64,000 nucleotides of DNA from Solirubrobacterales bacterium (GTDB lineage: Bacteria; Actinomycetota; Thermoleophilia; Solirubrobacterales; Solirubrobacteraceae): positions 84,732 to 148,731 of the forward strand of contig CANJIV010000004.1 in the NCBI GenBank assembly GCA_947474595.1. The letters run 5' to 3'. Positions 1 through 7,796 of this stretch are shown here, piece by piece. A program made the translations under genes and the position numbers. Numbering within the stretch: position 1 is the stretch's first letter; every line of letters begins with the position of its first letter. The notes under the pieces were generated by a model. That model did not search any database. It was given only the letters and a program-made list of their open reading frames with translations, and was not told the DNA's origin.

Positions 1-2
1 TC

Positions 3-329
3 ACCACTACGACACACCTGCGCTGGTATTGGGAGCAATATATCGGTACCGACGAGGTCGCTGGGAGCGATCCGTATGCATCGCCGCTTCGCGCCGACGA
101 CCTCAGCGGCCTCCCGCCAGCCCGCATAATCACGGCCGAGTTTGACCCCCTGCGCGATGAGGGCGAGGCCTACGCCGCGCGCCTCTCTGAAGCTGGCGTC
201 AACACAACGGTACGGCGATTTGACGGCATGTTCCACGGCTTCTTCACCTTCTCGGCCTTTTTCCCGCCCGGGCAGCAGGCCAATGAAGAAGAGTTTGCCG
301 TGCTAAAGCAACACTTATCCGCGCCTTAG
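3..329 (+). CDS. alpha/beta hydrolase (hormone-sensitive-lipase type), C-terminal part
   Basis: Only the last 108 codons are in the window; the gene enters from the left edge and stops with TAG at 327-329. The visible part reads like the end of an HSL/GDXG-type esterase. A block [16 protein letters not shown] carries the catalytic Asp and MFHGF carries the catalytic His about 30 residues later. The nucleophile Ser and the HGGG oxyanion motif would lie upstream, outside the window. Enzymes of this family hydrolyse short-chain carboxylic esters in the cytoplasm. It lies 51 bp before an LLM oxidoreductase on the same strand, so it may share the catabolic operon. Substrate unknown. Confidence 0.8.
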   Translation, partial: TTTTHLRWYWEQYIGTDEVAGSDPYASPLRADDLSGLPPARIITAEFDPLRDEGEAYAARLSEAGVNTTVRRFDGMFHGFFTFSAFFPPGQQANEEEFAVLKQHLSAP

Positions 330-380
330 CGCTCAGACCTCTTATCCACTTGCGTCACACCACACCACCGAGGAGCGAAC

Positions 381-1562
381 ATGAAGTTTTCAGTAATTTT
401 TGAAGCCCAGATGGACGACATCAGTCGCGAGAATGAGCAACAAGTTATCCATGACTGCGTTGAGCAGGCTGTCTACGCAGAGAAGATGGGCTTCGACAGA
501 ATATGGGCGGTGGAGCACCACGCACTTAAGTACTACGCCCATATGAGTGCCTCTGAAATCTTTTTGTCTTTCGTCGCTGCTCGCACAGAGTCGATCCGAA
601 TCGGCCACGGCGTGATCTGCCTCCCATTCAACTTCAATCACCCGGTCCGGGTAGCCGAGCGTACGGCGATGCTCGACATCCTTTCCAAGGGTCGCCTTGA
701 CGTTGGGGCCGGGCGGGGGGCAACTGTTCAAGAGATGGCCCTGTATGGAGTCGACGTCGACCGCACCTACCAAGAGATGGAAGAGTCGCTTCGGATCATT
801 AGCAATATTTGGACACATGACCCATTTCGATGGGAAAGTGACCTAATTGACATCATTCCTCCAGAGGGTGGCGAGTTTACGGTTGTCCCGCGACCCGTAC
901 AGAAACCTCACCCTCCCCTCTTCATGGCATGCACCCACAAGGCTACCCTCACGATGGCGGCCGACTGGGGAGTAGGAGCGCTGGTTCTTGGCTTCGGCGG
1001 GCCTTCAGAGATGGAGAAGTTGCATACTTTTTACCGTGAGGCGATCGCCGCACGCAGCGAAGAGACCCTCGTCTCACCTGGTGTTTCGAATGACTTCTTT
1101 GGAGCGCTCTGTCCCACGATCACGCTCGACGACAGAGACCTAGCAATTAAGCTTGGTATCCGCGCCCAGCGTTTCTTCGCCCAAGCCATCGCTCACTGGT
1201 ACGGTGGCGGTGCCCTTCCAGACGCCATCATCCGTGATGACGCAGACGAAGTGGCCGACATCAAAGAAGCCGAGGAATACTTCATCGCTCGGTTGCACGA
1301 GATGGAAATCCCTGTCGACGAAGCAGTTTCTGGCGGCTATAACCCCAACCAAGCGTACGGAAATGCCGACGACGCGATCGCTCACGTGGAACTTCTAAAA
1401 GCGGTTGGCGTTGATGAAGTCATGTGCCTGATACAGATGGGCACAATCCCTCAGGAGTTGGCAATGGAGACGATGCGCCAATGGGGAGAAAAGGTGATTC
1501 CTCACTTCCGCGCACAGGATGAGATGGAAGTTAGTGTTAGCGGCGCAGGCGTCAACAAGTAG
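381..1562 (+). CDS. LLM class flavin-dependent oxidoreductase (luciferase-like)
   Basis: A 393-residue luciferase-like monooxygenase-fold protein. The N-terminus has the family pattern KMGFDRIWAVEHH (about residues 35-47), followed by RIGHGVICLPFNFNHPVRVAE and GRLDVGAGRG, which form the flavin/F420 pocket strands. These enzymes use FMNH2 or F420H2 for oxygenation or hydride transfer. The start is supported by GAGGAGCGAAC just before ATG. An SDR follows 11 bp later, so the two are probably co-transcribed and may act in sequence on one intermediate. FMN versus F420 cannot be decided by eye. It is a paralogue of the LLM genes at 6219, 13413, 14729 and 17458 but is not closely similar to them. 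Confidence 0.88.
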   Translation: MKFSVIFEAQMDDISRENEQQVIHDCVEQAVYAEKMGFDRIWAVEHHALKYYAHMSASEIFLSFVAARTESIRIGHGVICLPFNFNHPVRVAERTAMLDILSKGRLDVGAGRGATVQEMALYGVDVDRTYQEMEESLRIISNIWTHDPFRWESDLIDIIPPEGGEFTVVPRPVQKPHPPLFMACTHKATLTMAADWGVGALVLGFGGPSEMEKLHTFYREAIAARSEETLVSPGVSNDFFGALCPTITLDDRDLAIKLGIRAQRFFAQAIAHWYGGGALPDAIIRDDADEVADIKEAEEYFIARLHEMEIPVDEAVSGGYNPNQAYGNADDAIAHVELLKAVGVDEVMCLIQMGTIPQELAMETMRQWGEKVIPHFRAQDEMEVSVSGAGVNK

Positions 1563-1573
1563 AGGGGACTGAC

Positions 1574-2362
1574 ATGGCAATCCATCTCGATCTAACGGGT
1601 AAAACGGCGATTTGTACAGGAGCCACGTCAGGTATCGGCAGGGCCGTGGCTATCGAGCTAGCCAAAGCTGGCGCCAGCGTGATCGCGGTCGGGCGCGACG
1701 AAAAGCGTCTCGCGGAAGTGGCGAGTGAGATCGCAGCGGGTGGTGGCAAGGTCTTCCCAACGCAGATCGACTTGATCGACAGTGGCGCACCAAGCGCAAT
1801 TGTTGCAGCCGCGTTAGAGCACACCGGCAGCGTCGACATCTTGGCGAGCTGCGCAGGGATCTATGAGTCTGCCGCAGTTGGTCAGGAGGGAACAGACACA
1901 ATTGGCGTACTAGACAGACAGTGGGAACTCAATACCCGAGCACCGTTCCGGCTAGCAGAGGCAGTCGTACCTCACCTCAAAGCGGGTAGCTCGGTGGTCT
2001 TCATCAGCTCCACCATGGCTCGCTTTGGTATCGGTTGGGGCGCTGGCTACTCCATGAGCAAGGCGGCGTTAGAGGCCTTGATGCGCGTTATGGCAGTTGA
2101 GCTCGGGCCAAGCGGCATTCGAGTGAATGCCATCTCGCCTGGCTGGATCATCACGCCCATGAATGAGCAGGCGCGCGCGGATCCAGCAATCGAACGGTTC
2201 GCTATTGCGGCCACGCCTCTCAGCAGGCTGGGTACTCCTGAAGAGATCGCATCGGTTGTTGTTTTCTTGGCATCCGAAGCCGCGACCTATATTCATGGCA
2301 CAGTCATTTGCGCCGAGGGCGGATACCCCGCTCTACCAATGGGGATGCTCCAGGACGCCTAG
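1574..2362 (+). CDS. SDR family NAD(P)-dependent oxidoreductase
   Basis: A classical short-chain dehydrogenase/reductase of 262 residues. The Rossmann motif TGATSGIGRAVA is near residue 15, the NAG-type motif is altered to SCAGIYES, catalytic Ser lies in VFISSTMARF, and YSMSK supplies Tyr and Lys. The tail has the usual PGWIITPM block. It interconverts a secondary alcohol and a ketone, probably on a CoA ester or cyclic substrate. GAGGGGACTGAC precedes the ATG, 11 bp after the LLM gene, suggesting an operon. It ends facing the KstD-like gene, with a strong hairpin between them. Substrate unknown. Confidence 0.9.
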   Translation: MAIHLDLTGKTAICTGATSGIGRAVAIELAKAGASVIAVGRDEKRLAEVASEIAAGGGKVFPTQIDLIDSGAPSAIVAAALEHTGSVDILASCAGIYESAAVGQEGTDTIGVLDRQWELNTRAPFRLAEAVVPHLKAGSSVVFISSTMARFGIGWGAGYSMSKAALEALMRVMAVELGPSGIRVNAISPGWIITPMNEQARADPAIERFAIAATPLSRLGTPEEIASVVVFLASEAATYIHGTVICAEGGYPALPMGMLQDA

Positions 2363-2402
2363 CCCAGGGCGTATTGGACAAGCTAGGGCGACACTCTCAG
2401 CA

Positions 2403-2432
2403 CTGGTCTCCCCGCCGTAGGGGCGAGACCAG
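2403..2432. terminator. bidirectional hairpin between convergent genes
   Basis: CTGGTCTC (2403-2410) pairs perfectly with GAGACCAG (2425-2432), and CCC/GGG can extend the stem inside. The hairpin lies between the SDR ending at 2362 and the flavoprotein gene ending at 2450, so it can serve both strands. There is no long T run, which is common in actinobacteria. Confidence 0.65.
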
Positions 2433-2449
2433 CGCCGTCCCTTTGAGAG

Positions 2450-4051
2450 CTAGGCGGTTCCCACGGTTTCCTTAGCCGCGGCCTTCCCGGCCAGGTAGCC
2501 GAAGGTGAGCGCCGGGCCGATTGTCGCGCCACCAGCCCAATATGCTTTACCGGACGGAGATGCCACACAGTTTCCTGCACCATAAAGACCGGGAATCGGC
2601 TTGCCAGCAGAGTCCAAGACTCGTCCCGTCGGATCGGTGATTGGTCCACCTTTTGAGTCCAACATTCCTGGTGCGATGATCGTCGCGTAGTAAGGACCGT
2701 TATCGGCGAACGGGTGCATAGTCGGCGACTCGGGATTGCGCACCTCGCCGTGAAACGAGTTGAAGAACGTCTCGATTGGCATCTCGCCGCGGCTAAAATC
2801 TTCATCTTTGCCTGCACGAGCTTGCTTGTTATATCGAGCGATCGTTTCGGGCAGCCTCACACCAAAGTCTTCGTCTAGGTAAAACCCTCCCGTATGCGGA
2901 GCCAGCGTGGCCAATCTTTCGCCTAATGCTGCCGTTAGCTCTGTGAGCGTTTCGCCACGAATTATGTGTGCGTTGTCCCCACCATCTGGAGCGATCGGAT
3001 TACCCGGGAGATCACTCTCGTACGCATCTTGACACGGCTGGTCCCAAACCATAAAGAGCAGCAGGTTGCGATATTCGGCCCGCTGAGCGTCCCACTCCCA
3101 GTGAACCAAAGTCTGCTCGTTATATTGGAGCTTCTCATTGGCGGCGCGAATACCGAGTCGGTTGACCTCGATCATGCTGTCGCCTGTCGCCTGGAACGTC
3201 ATCTCTAGGTCTGAATCGTTGCGCAGCGCTCGCTCGAGTACGGCTGGCGACATCCATGGGTAAGCAGTGGCACGGGAGGGAATTCCTAACGCAGTTGCGA
3301 TGCGCAGAAAATCGCCAGTGCTTCCTGGCGCGGCGCATGACCCAAAGATCGGACCAGCCAGCAGCTCTCGCCGAAGTTCGCGATCTTGGCCGAACCCGCC
3401 GGAAGCGAATATCACTGCGCTGCGCGCTGTAAATACCGAGACTTCGCCCTCGTGGCGCACCGAAAGGCCGACCGCCCGACCTCGCTCGTCAAGCAACAGC
3501 TGCTCCACCGCATGATCGACCAGCGTCACCACACCAGATTGCAGCGCGGCAGCCGAGAGCTGGGCAACCATGTCGATGCCGTTACCCATCTCGCCATCGG
3601 GAGTCACAGGGATAAAGACTCGTCCTGACGGCGCCTGATTCTCTGGAAGCTGGGCAAAGTAGTCTGGGAAGTCCTTGGCATGCATACTTTTGAGTGCTCC
3701 GGCCGCAGCCAAAGCTTCGGCCACGTCGGCTGCATGGTCATAAAATGCCGATATCAGCGCGTGCTCCCACTCTTGAAGTCCGAGGTGGGGATCGGATGGG
3801 TCGTATGCCTCTGGCCTACTTAGTCTGGCCATATAACGCAAAGCATCCTCGCGGGGATCGGCAATCCCCAGCGCTCGCATCTCAGCATTGTTGGGGATCC
3901 AGTACCACCCGCCTGATTTCCTGGTGGTGCCGCCAACGATCGGGCATTTCTCGACAACTAGTACCTCTGCGCCCTCGCCTGCTGCCGCTATCGCTGCTGC
4001 GTAGCCGGCAGCTCCAGAACCAACAACGATTACGTCCGCACTTCTGTCCAT
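2450..4051 (-). CDS. FAD-dependent dehydrogenase, KstD / fumarate-reductase flavoprotein family
   Basis: A 533-residue flavoprotein with the N-terminal FAD motif VVGSGAAGYAAA (residues 10-21) and VVEKCPIVGGTTRKSGG. The C-terminal block AYWAGGATIGPALTFGYLAG matches the 3-ketosteroid delta1-dehydrogenase (KstD) family, keeping the Tyr-x3-Gly pattern at YWAGG. A second Tyr in DFPDYFAQLP fits the position of the KstD catalytic tyrosine. KstD enzymes introduce a double bond into ring A of 3-ketosteroids; relatives act on other cyclic ketones. AGGAGGATGAAGAG precedes ATG at 4051. It is transcribed away from the mycofactocin-type SDR at 4454. A second paralogue lies at 27471. Exact substrate is an inference. 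Confidence 0.85.
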   Translation of the reverse strand: MDRSADVIVVGSGAAGYAAAIAAAGEGAEVLVVEKCPIVGGTTRKSGGWYWIPNNAEMRALGIADPREDALRYMARLSRPEAYDPSDPHLGLQEWEHALISAFYDHAADVAEALAAAGALKSMHAKDFPDYFAQLPENQAPSGRVFIPVTPDGEMGNGIDMVAQLSAAALQSGVVTLVDHAVEQLLLDERGRAVGLSVRHEGEVSVFTARSAVIFASGGFGQDRELRRELLAGPIFGSCAAPGSTGDFLRIATALGIPSRATAYPWMSPAVLERALRNDSDLEMTFQATGDSMIEVNRLGIRAANEKLQYNEQTLVHWEWDAQRAEYRNLLLFMVWDQPCQDAYESDLPGNPIAPDGGDNAHIIRGETLTELTAALGERLATLAPHTGGFYLDEDFGVRLPETIARYNKQARAGKDEDFSRGEMPIETFFNSFHGEVRNPESPTMHPFADNGPYYATIIAPGMLDSKGGPITDPTGRVLDSAGKPIPGLYGAGNCVASPSGKAYWAGGATIGPALTFGYLAGKAAAKETVGTA

Positions 4052-4453
4052 CTCTTCATCCTCCTAAGGGCGTGTTTCTTATGTTCATACTCACACATCA
4101 CCAAGGCGATGTCCACCTGTGACAGAAGACCACGTAAACCCGGCTAAACGCTCTAAACCGCTTCTTCTATGTTCCCCCTCGTGCTTACCTAAACGCTGAC
4201 TCCACTCGCTAATTGGTTCATCCAACCGAGCTTGTTTTACACCCAGTCCCACTCCACCTGGGCTCATCACCATCACCCGGCGGTCGCATCTAGGTCATAG
4301 GCGCTGAATCCCTGATGACTTGCCAAACTTTGTCACCCATAGACTAGGCATCGCAGTGGATAGGTATTAGGGTACGCAAAGCCTGATTACCGCGGTAACT
4401 TTTAGCAAATCAGAGCTATCAGCTTTTCGTGACCACAAAACTGGAGTAGATAG
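4052..4453. other. 402-bp divergent intergenic region
   Basis: No convincing gene. It separates the divergent KstD-like and SDR genes and must hold both promoters. A perfect palindrome lies at 4387-4398. The 9-mer CTAAACGCT occurs twice (4144-4152 and 4189-4197), which may be chance. I saw no CTGACGTCAG-type operator here. Confidence 0.5.
4387..4398. promoter_or_regulatory. palindrome, candidate operator
   Basis: TTACCGCGGTAA is a perfect 12-bp palindrome 55 bp upstream of the SDR start at 4454. It differs from the CTGACGTCAG element used elsewhere in the region, so a different regulator is likely if it is functional. Confidence 0.4.
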
Positions 4454-5287
4454 ATGGGTCAACTAGATGGCCAAGTAGCATTCATTACCGGAGCGGCTGG
4501 CGGCTTGGGTCGAGCACACGCATTGCGGCTTGCCGAAGAAGGCGCGGACATCATCGGGCTCGACATCGGTCTTCAGCTCGAGGATGTCCCATACGAAATG
4601 CCTCAGGTTGACCGCCTTCACGAGACTATTGCGATGGTTGAAGGACTTGGACGCCGAGGACTCTCTGTCGTGGCAGACATCCGCAATACAGCGTCCATCG
4701 AGGCCGCCGTTAAGCGTGGGGTTGAAGCTTTCGGCCGACTCGATGTAGTCGTCGCCAACGCTGGTATCTGGTCGTTGGGTGGTGACCTATGGGAAATCCC
4801 TGAAGACCGATTCATCGAAATGATCGACATCAACTTGACCTCTCAGTGGCGCACAGTCAAAGCTGCCGTCCCCGCCATGCTTGAACTAGGTAACGGTGGA
4901 TCGATCATCTTCATCGCATCTACCAACGGCATCCGGGCAGTCCCAGGCAATGGGCACTACACAGCTGCCAAGCACGGAGTAATCGGCCTGATGAAAACGC
5001 TCGCCCAAGAGCTAGGGGAACGCGGTATTCGGGTGAACGCCGTCTGCCCCACCGGGGTGAACACCAAAATGCTGATCAACGACGAGATGTTCAAGCTCTT
5101 TCGCCCCGACCTCGAAAGCCCAGAGTTCTCAGATGCGGAGGCTGGCCTGCGTGGCCTAAACCTAATTCCCGTTTCCACTGTCGAGCCCGTAGATGTTAGT
5201 AACGCAGTGCTCTGGTTGGCCTCTGACCAAAGTCGCATGCTGACTGGTTCAGTAATTCCAGTAGACGCTGGAAACCTCGCAAAGTAA
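4454..5287 (+). CDS. mycofactocin-type SDR family oxidoreductase
   Basis: A 277-residue SDR with the features of the mycofactocin-coupled subfamily: TGAAGGLGRAHALRLAEEGA at residues 13-32 (Gly-rich motif followed by an invariant-looking His-Ala), a long insertion after beta-2, and catalytic Ser in IIFIASTNG with YTAAK. In that subfamily the NAD cofactor stays bound and is reoxidised by the peptide-derived cofactor mycofactocin. That points to dehydrogenation of an alcohol. TGGAGTAGATAG precedes ATG. A second SDR follows 32 bp downstream. No mycofactocin biosynthesis genes are in the window, so the assignment rests on the protein signature. Confidence 0.82.
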   Translation: MGQLDGQVAFITGAAGGLGRAHALRLAEEGADIIGLDIGLQLEDVPYEMPQVDRLHETIAMVEGLGRRGLSVVADIRNTASIEAAVKRGVEAFGRLDVVVANAGIWSLGGDLWEIPEDRFIEMIDINLTSQWRTVKAAVPAMLELGNGGSIIFIASTNGIRAVPGNGHYTAAKHGVIGLMKTLAQELGERGIRVNAVCPTGVNTKMLINDEMFKLFRPDLESPEFSDAEAGLRGLNLIPVSTVEPVDVSNAVLWLASDQSRMLTGSVIPVDAGNLAK

Positions 5288-5319
5288 TGCTTGCTGCTTC
5301 CCCTATTAATTGGAGTTAG

Positions 5320-6075
5320 ATGAGTACTAAGAATAAAATGAAAACGGTCCTAGTGACCGGTGGTGGAGCGGGCATGGGCCAATCGATGGTCAGGCGCTTT
5401 CACGAAGAGGGCTATCAAGTTGCCGCCTTAGAGGTAGTGCCGACCCGCCTAGCTGAGACTCTCGGAGAGTTTGGTGACAGCGACCGCATCTTCGGTGTTG
5501 TCGGCGATGTCTCTGACCCAGATGACGTCACTCGGGCCGTCAACGACACGCTCGAACGTTTCGGCAGCATAGATGTTGTCTGTAATAACGCTGGCATTCT
5601 CGGCGAAGGCTTAGCCGGAGAGATGACGCTTGAGACCTGGCATCGCGTGATCGGGGTGAATCTCACGGGAGTATTTTTGATGTGCCGTGCCGCGATCCCG
5701 CACATGGTGGCCCAGGGTAAAGGTGTGTTTGTCAACACCGCCTCATCCTCTGCGTTCGTTGGCGGCGGCGGCGATATTGCCTACACAGCGTCAAAGCACG
5801 GTGTCGTTGGCATTACACGCGCGATCGCGATCGAATACGCCAAGCAGGGAATCAGGGCTAACGCTCTGTGCCCCGGGGCGACGGCGACACCTATGACTGC
5901 TTCTTACCGCGGCCCAAACGGCGGCCCTTACGACGAGTTCATCGCGGCGACACCTGCGGGTCGGTGGGCACAGCCAGAAGAGATGGCCGAGCTGGCTCTA
6001 TTTATGGCTAGCGATGCGGCTGATTTCGTGCACGGCGCTGCGTGGTGCATCGACGGCGGCTGGACAGCGTTGTGA
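5320..6075 (+). CDS. SDR family NAD(P)-dependent oxidoreductase
   Basis: A 251-residue classical SDR. TGGGAGMGQSMV is the cofactor motif, CNNAGILGE the NAG motif, ASSSAF carries the Ser and YTASK the Tyr/Lys pair. PGATATPM and the C-terminal DGGWTAL are typical of the FabG-like group. TTGGAGTTAG sits before ATG. It probably works next to the mycofactocin-type SDR 32 bp upstream, for instance on the other hydroxyl or as the NAD(P)H-dependent partner. Substrate not identifiable. Confidence 0.9.
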   Translation: MSTKNKMKTVLVTGGGAGMGQSMVRRFHEEGYQVAALEVVPTRLAETLGEFGDSDRIFGVVGDVSDPDDVTRAVNDTLERFGSIDVVCNNAGILGEGLAGEMTLETWHRVIGVNLTGVFLMCRAAIPHMVAQGKGVFVNTASSSAFVGGGGDIAYTASKHGVVGITRAIAIEYAKQGIRANALCPGATATPMTASYRGPNGGPYDEFIAATPAGRWAQPEEMAELALFMASDAADFVHGAAWCIDGGWTAL

Positions 6076-6103
6076 GGATGATCAATTTCACAAACCAGTC
6101 TCG

Positions 6104-6141
6104 TCCCGCCTGCCGGGATTCAGCAGGCGAGCACGGCGGGA
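6104..6141. repeat. overlapping inverted repeats in intergenic region
   Basis: TCCCGCC (6104-6110) pairs with GGCGGGA (6135-6141), and GCCTGC (6108-6113) pairs with GCAGGC (6123-6128). It lies between the SDR end (6075) and the next LLM gene (6219). It could be a terminator or attenuator; no T tract follows. Confidence 0.4.
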
Positions 6142-6218
6142 GCTAGCAATGCCGGACACCCCTCTCCCTACTGGCCCCTGAACACTTAACAACACATAAT
6201 CTGCACTGAAAGGCACAC

Positions 6219-7223
6219 ATGCGCGTTGGAATCTATATGGACCTCAGAAACCCACCGAAATGGCAGCGACCATGGAAGGGCTTTTACGAAACGGCCCTCG
6301 AACAGGTTGTCGAGGCAGAGCGACTCGGAATTGCGTCTGCATGGTTTTCAGAACATCACTTCTGGGAGGATGGCTATCTCCCCCAGCCAATGACCTTTGC
6401 GGCCGCCGCGGCAGCGCGCACAAAGCGCATACGCATTGGCGTTGGAGTAGTACTTGCGCCGTTGCGACCAGCCGCAGATATCGCCGAGCAGGCTGCGGTC
6501 ATAGATCTGATCAGCGATGGACGGTTTGAGCTTGGCCTTGGGGCTGGATACGTAATCCCGGAATTTAAGGGCTACGGCGTGACGCCTGAAGGTCGGTTTG
6601 AAGCTATGGAACATCGAGCCGTGGAGATCCGTCGCTTGTGGGAAGAAGGCATCGTTACCCCCGCACCGCTACAGGAACGGCTACCGATTTGGATTGGAGG
6701 TACTGGCCTACGCTCGGCCCGCATCGCTGGTCGCACTGGTGAGGGGCTCCTATGGCCAGGCGGAGACAGTCTGCCGGCCTATCGCGAGGCGCTCAAGGGC
6801 GCGGGCCACGACCCAGATTCGGCAAGGATGGGTGGGCTCGTTCAGATGGTTATTGCAGACGATCCAGAGGCTGCGTGGCCTAGAATCGCCCCACATCTGA
6901 CCTATCAGTGGCAAACCTACGGGTACTATGGCGGGCTGGATACGGTTGCGCCAGGAATGGCGCTCTTGCCAGATCTCAACCCCGACTCCCTGCGATCGGG
7001 CGAATCGGTGCTGCTGGCACCAAACTTTGATGTTGTAACCCCCGACGAGGCAATTCGCCGCCTCACCGAGTGGATGACCGATCTCCCGATTGCTCATGTG
7101 CTCATGTGGTCATCGATCGCTGGCATGCCCGACGATCTAGTCATGCGTCATATCGAGTTGCTGAGCACGAAGGTAACCCCAGCTCTGCGCAACGTTGGGC
7201 TTCCAACGATTGATGCTCCTTGA
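6219..7223 (+). CDS. LLM class flavin-dependent oxidoreductase
   Basis: A 334-residue luciferase-like protein. ERLGIASAWFSEHHFWEDGY (about residues 33-52) is the conserved N-terminal strand/loop, and RIRIGVGVVLAPLR and GRFELGLGAGY follow. The family uses reduced flavin or F420. AAAGGCACAC precedes ATG. A SnoaL-like protein follows 87 bp later on the same strand; the same LLM/SnoaL partnership recurs at 13413-14710, which suggests the pairs act on the same intermediate. Reaction unknown. Confidence 0.87.
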   Translation: MRVGIYMDLRNPPKWQRPWKGFYETALEQVVEAERLGIASAWFSEHHFWEDGYLPQPMTFAAAAAARTKRIRIGVGVVLAPLRPAADIAEQAAVIDLISDGRFELGLGAGYVIPEFKGYGVTPEGRFEAMEHRAVEIRRLWEEGIVTPAPLQERLPIWIGGTGLRSARIAGRTGEGLLWPGGDSLPAYREALKGAGHDPDSARMGGLVQMVIADDPEAAWPRIAPHLTYQWQTYGYYGGLDTVAPGMALLPDLNPDSLRSGESVLLAPNFDVVTPDEAIRRLTEWMTDLPIAHVLMWSSIAGMPDDLVMRHIELLSTKVTPALRNVGLPTIDAP

Positions 7224-7310
7224 GCACGCTGGAGCGGCCTAATAGCTTTTCTGAGTACCGCCGTTATTGAGATCACCCAACCATCAACAGCAAATATTGG
7301 AGTTAATGAG

Positions 7311-7793
7311 ATGCCCGCAGACAACAATTTGGATGCCGCTATTCCGCCAAGCGAATGGATCGCTCTTCATGATGTGGTCATGAAGTACGCACAAGCGATC
7401 GACACAAAGGATTGGGACCTATTTCGCACTGTATTTGTTGACGATATTCAATTAACCTATGGAGAGCCATGGGGGCCCTTCGACGGAATTGATGAAGTCG
7501 TATCGTTTGTTGATCCATTTCACGCTCCCCTAGATGGCAGTCGGCACAGCACGACCAACTTTCAAGTCCTTGCTTACGACGGGAGCACAGCAATAACTCG
7601 CTGCAGTGTCGACGCCCTTCTGGTCAAGGCCGATCATCCCGACGGGCCATTCCTACGAGTCATCGGTGTCTACGTAGATGATTTCGTCCGGCAACCAGAC
7701 GGGTGGCGTATAAAGAATCGTGAGTTCACAAGACTTTGGGACGAAGGCAACCCCAACGTTGCCTTTTACGAATGGTCGCGCCCGGAGCAATAG
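7311..7793 (+). CDS. nuclear transport factor 2 (SnoaL-like) family protein
   Basis: A 160-residue SnoaL/NTF2-fold protein. The motif WIALHDVVMKYAQAIDTKDW (residues 16-35) starts the cone-shaped fold, followed by FVDDIQLTYG and the terminal WRIKNREF strand. Members include ketosteroid isomerases, scytalone dehydratase and polyketide cyclases, so isomerisation or dehydration of a cyclic intermediate is plausible. TTGGAGTTAATGAG precedes ATG. It ends three bases from the convergent acyl-CoA ligase. Confidence 0.82.
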   Translation: MPADNNLDAAIPPSEWIALHDVVMKYAQAIDTKDWDLFRTVFVDDIQLTYGEPWGPFDGIDEVVSFVDPFHAPLDGSRHSTTNFQVLAYDGSTAITRCSVDALLVKADHPDGPFLRVIGVYVDDFVRQPDGWRIKNREFTRLWDEGNPNVAFYEWSRPEQ

Positions 7794-7796
7794 ATT

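Noticed and set aside
5523..5530. TGACGTCA inside the SDR gene at 5320
   Set aside because: It is within coding sequence, encodes ordinary residues (Asp-Asp-Val-Thr), and lacks the outer C...G of the operator.
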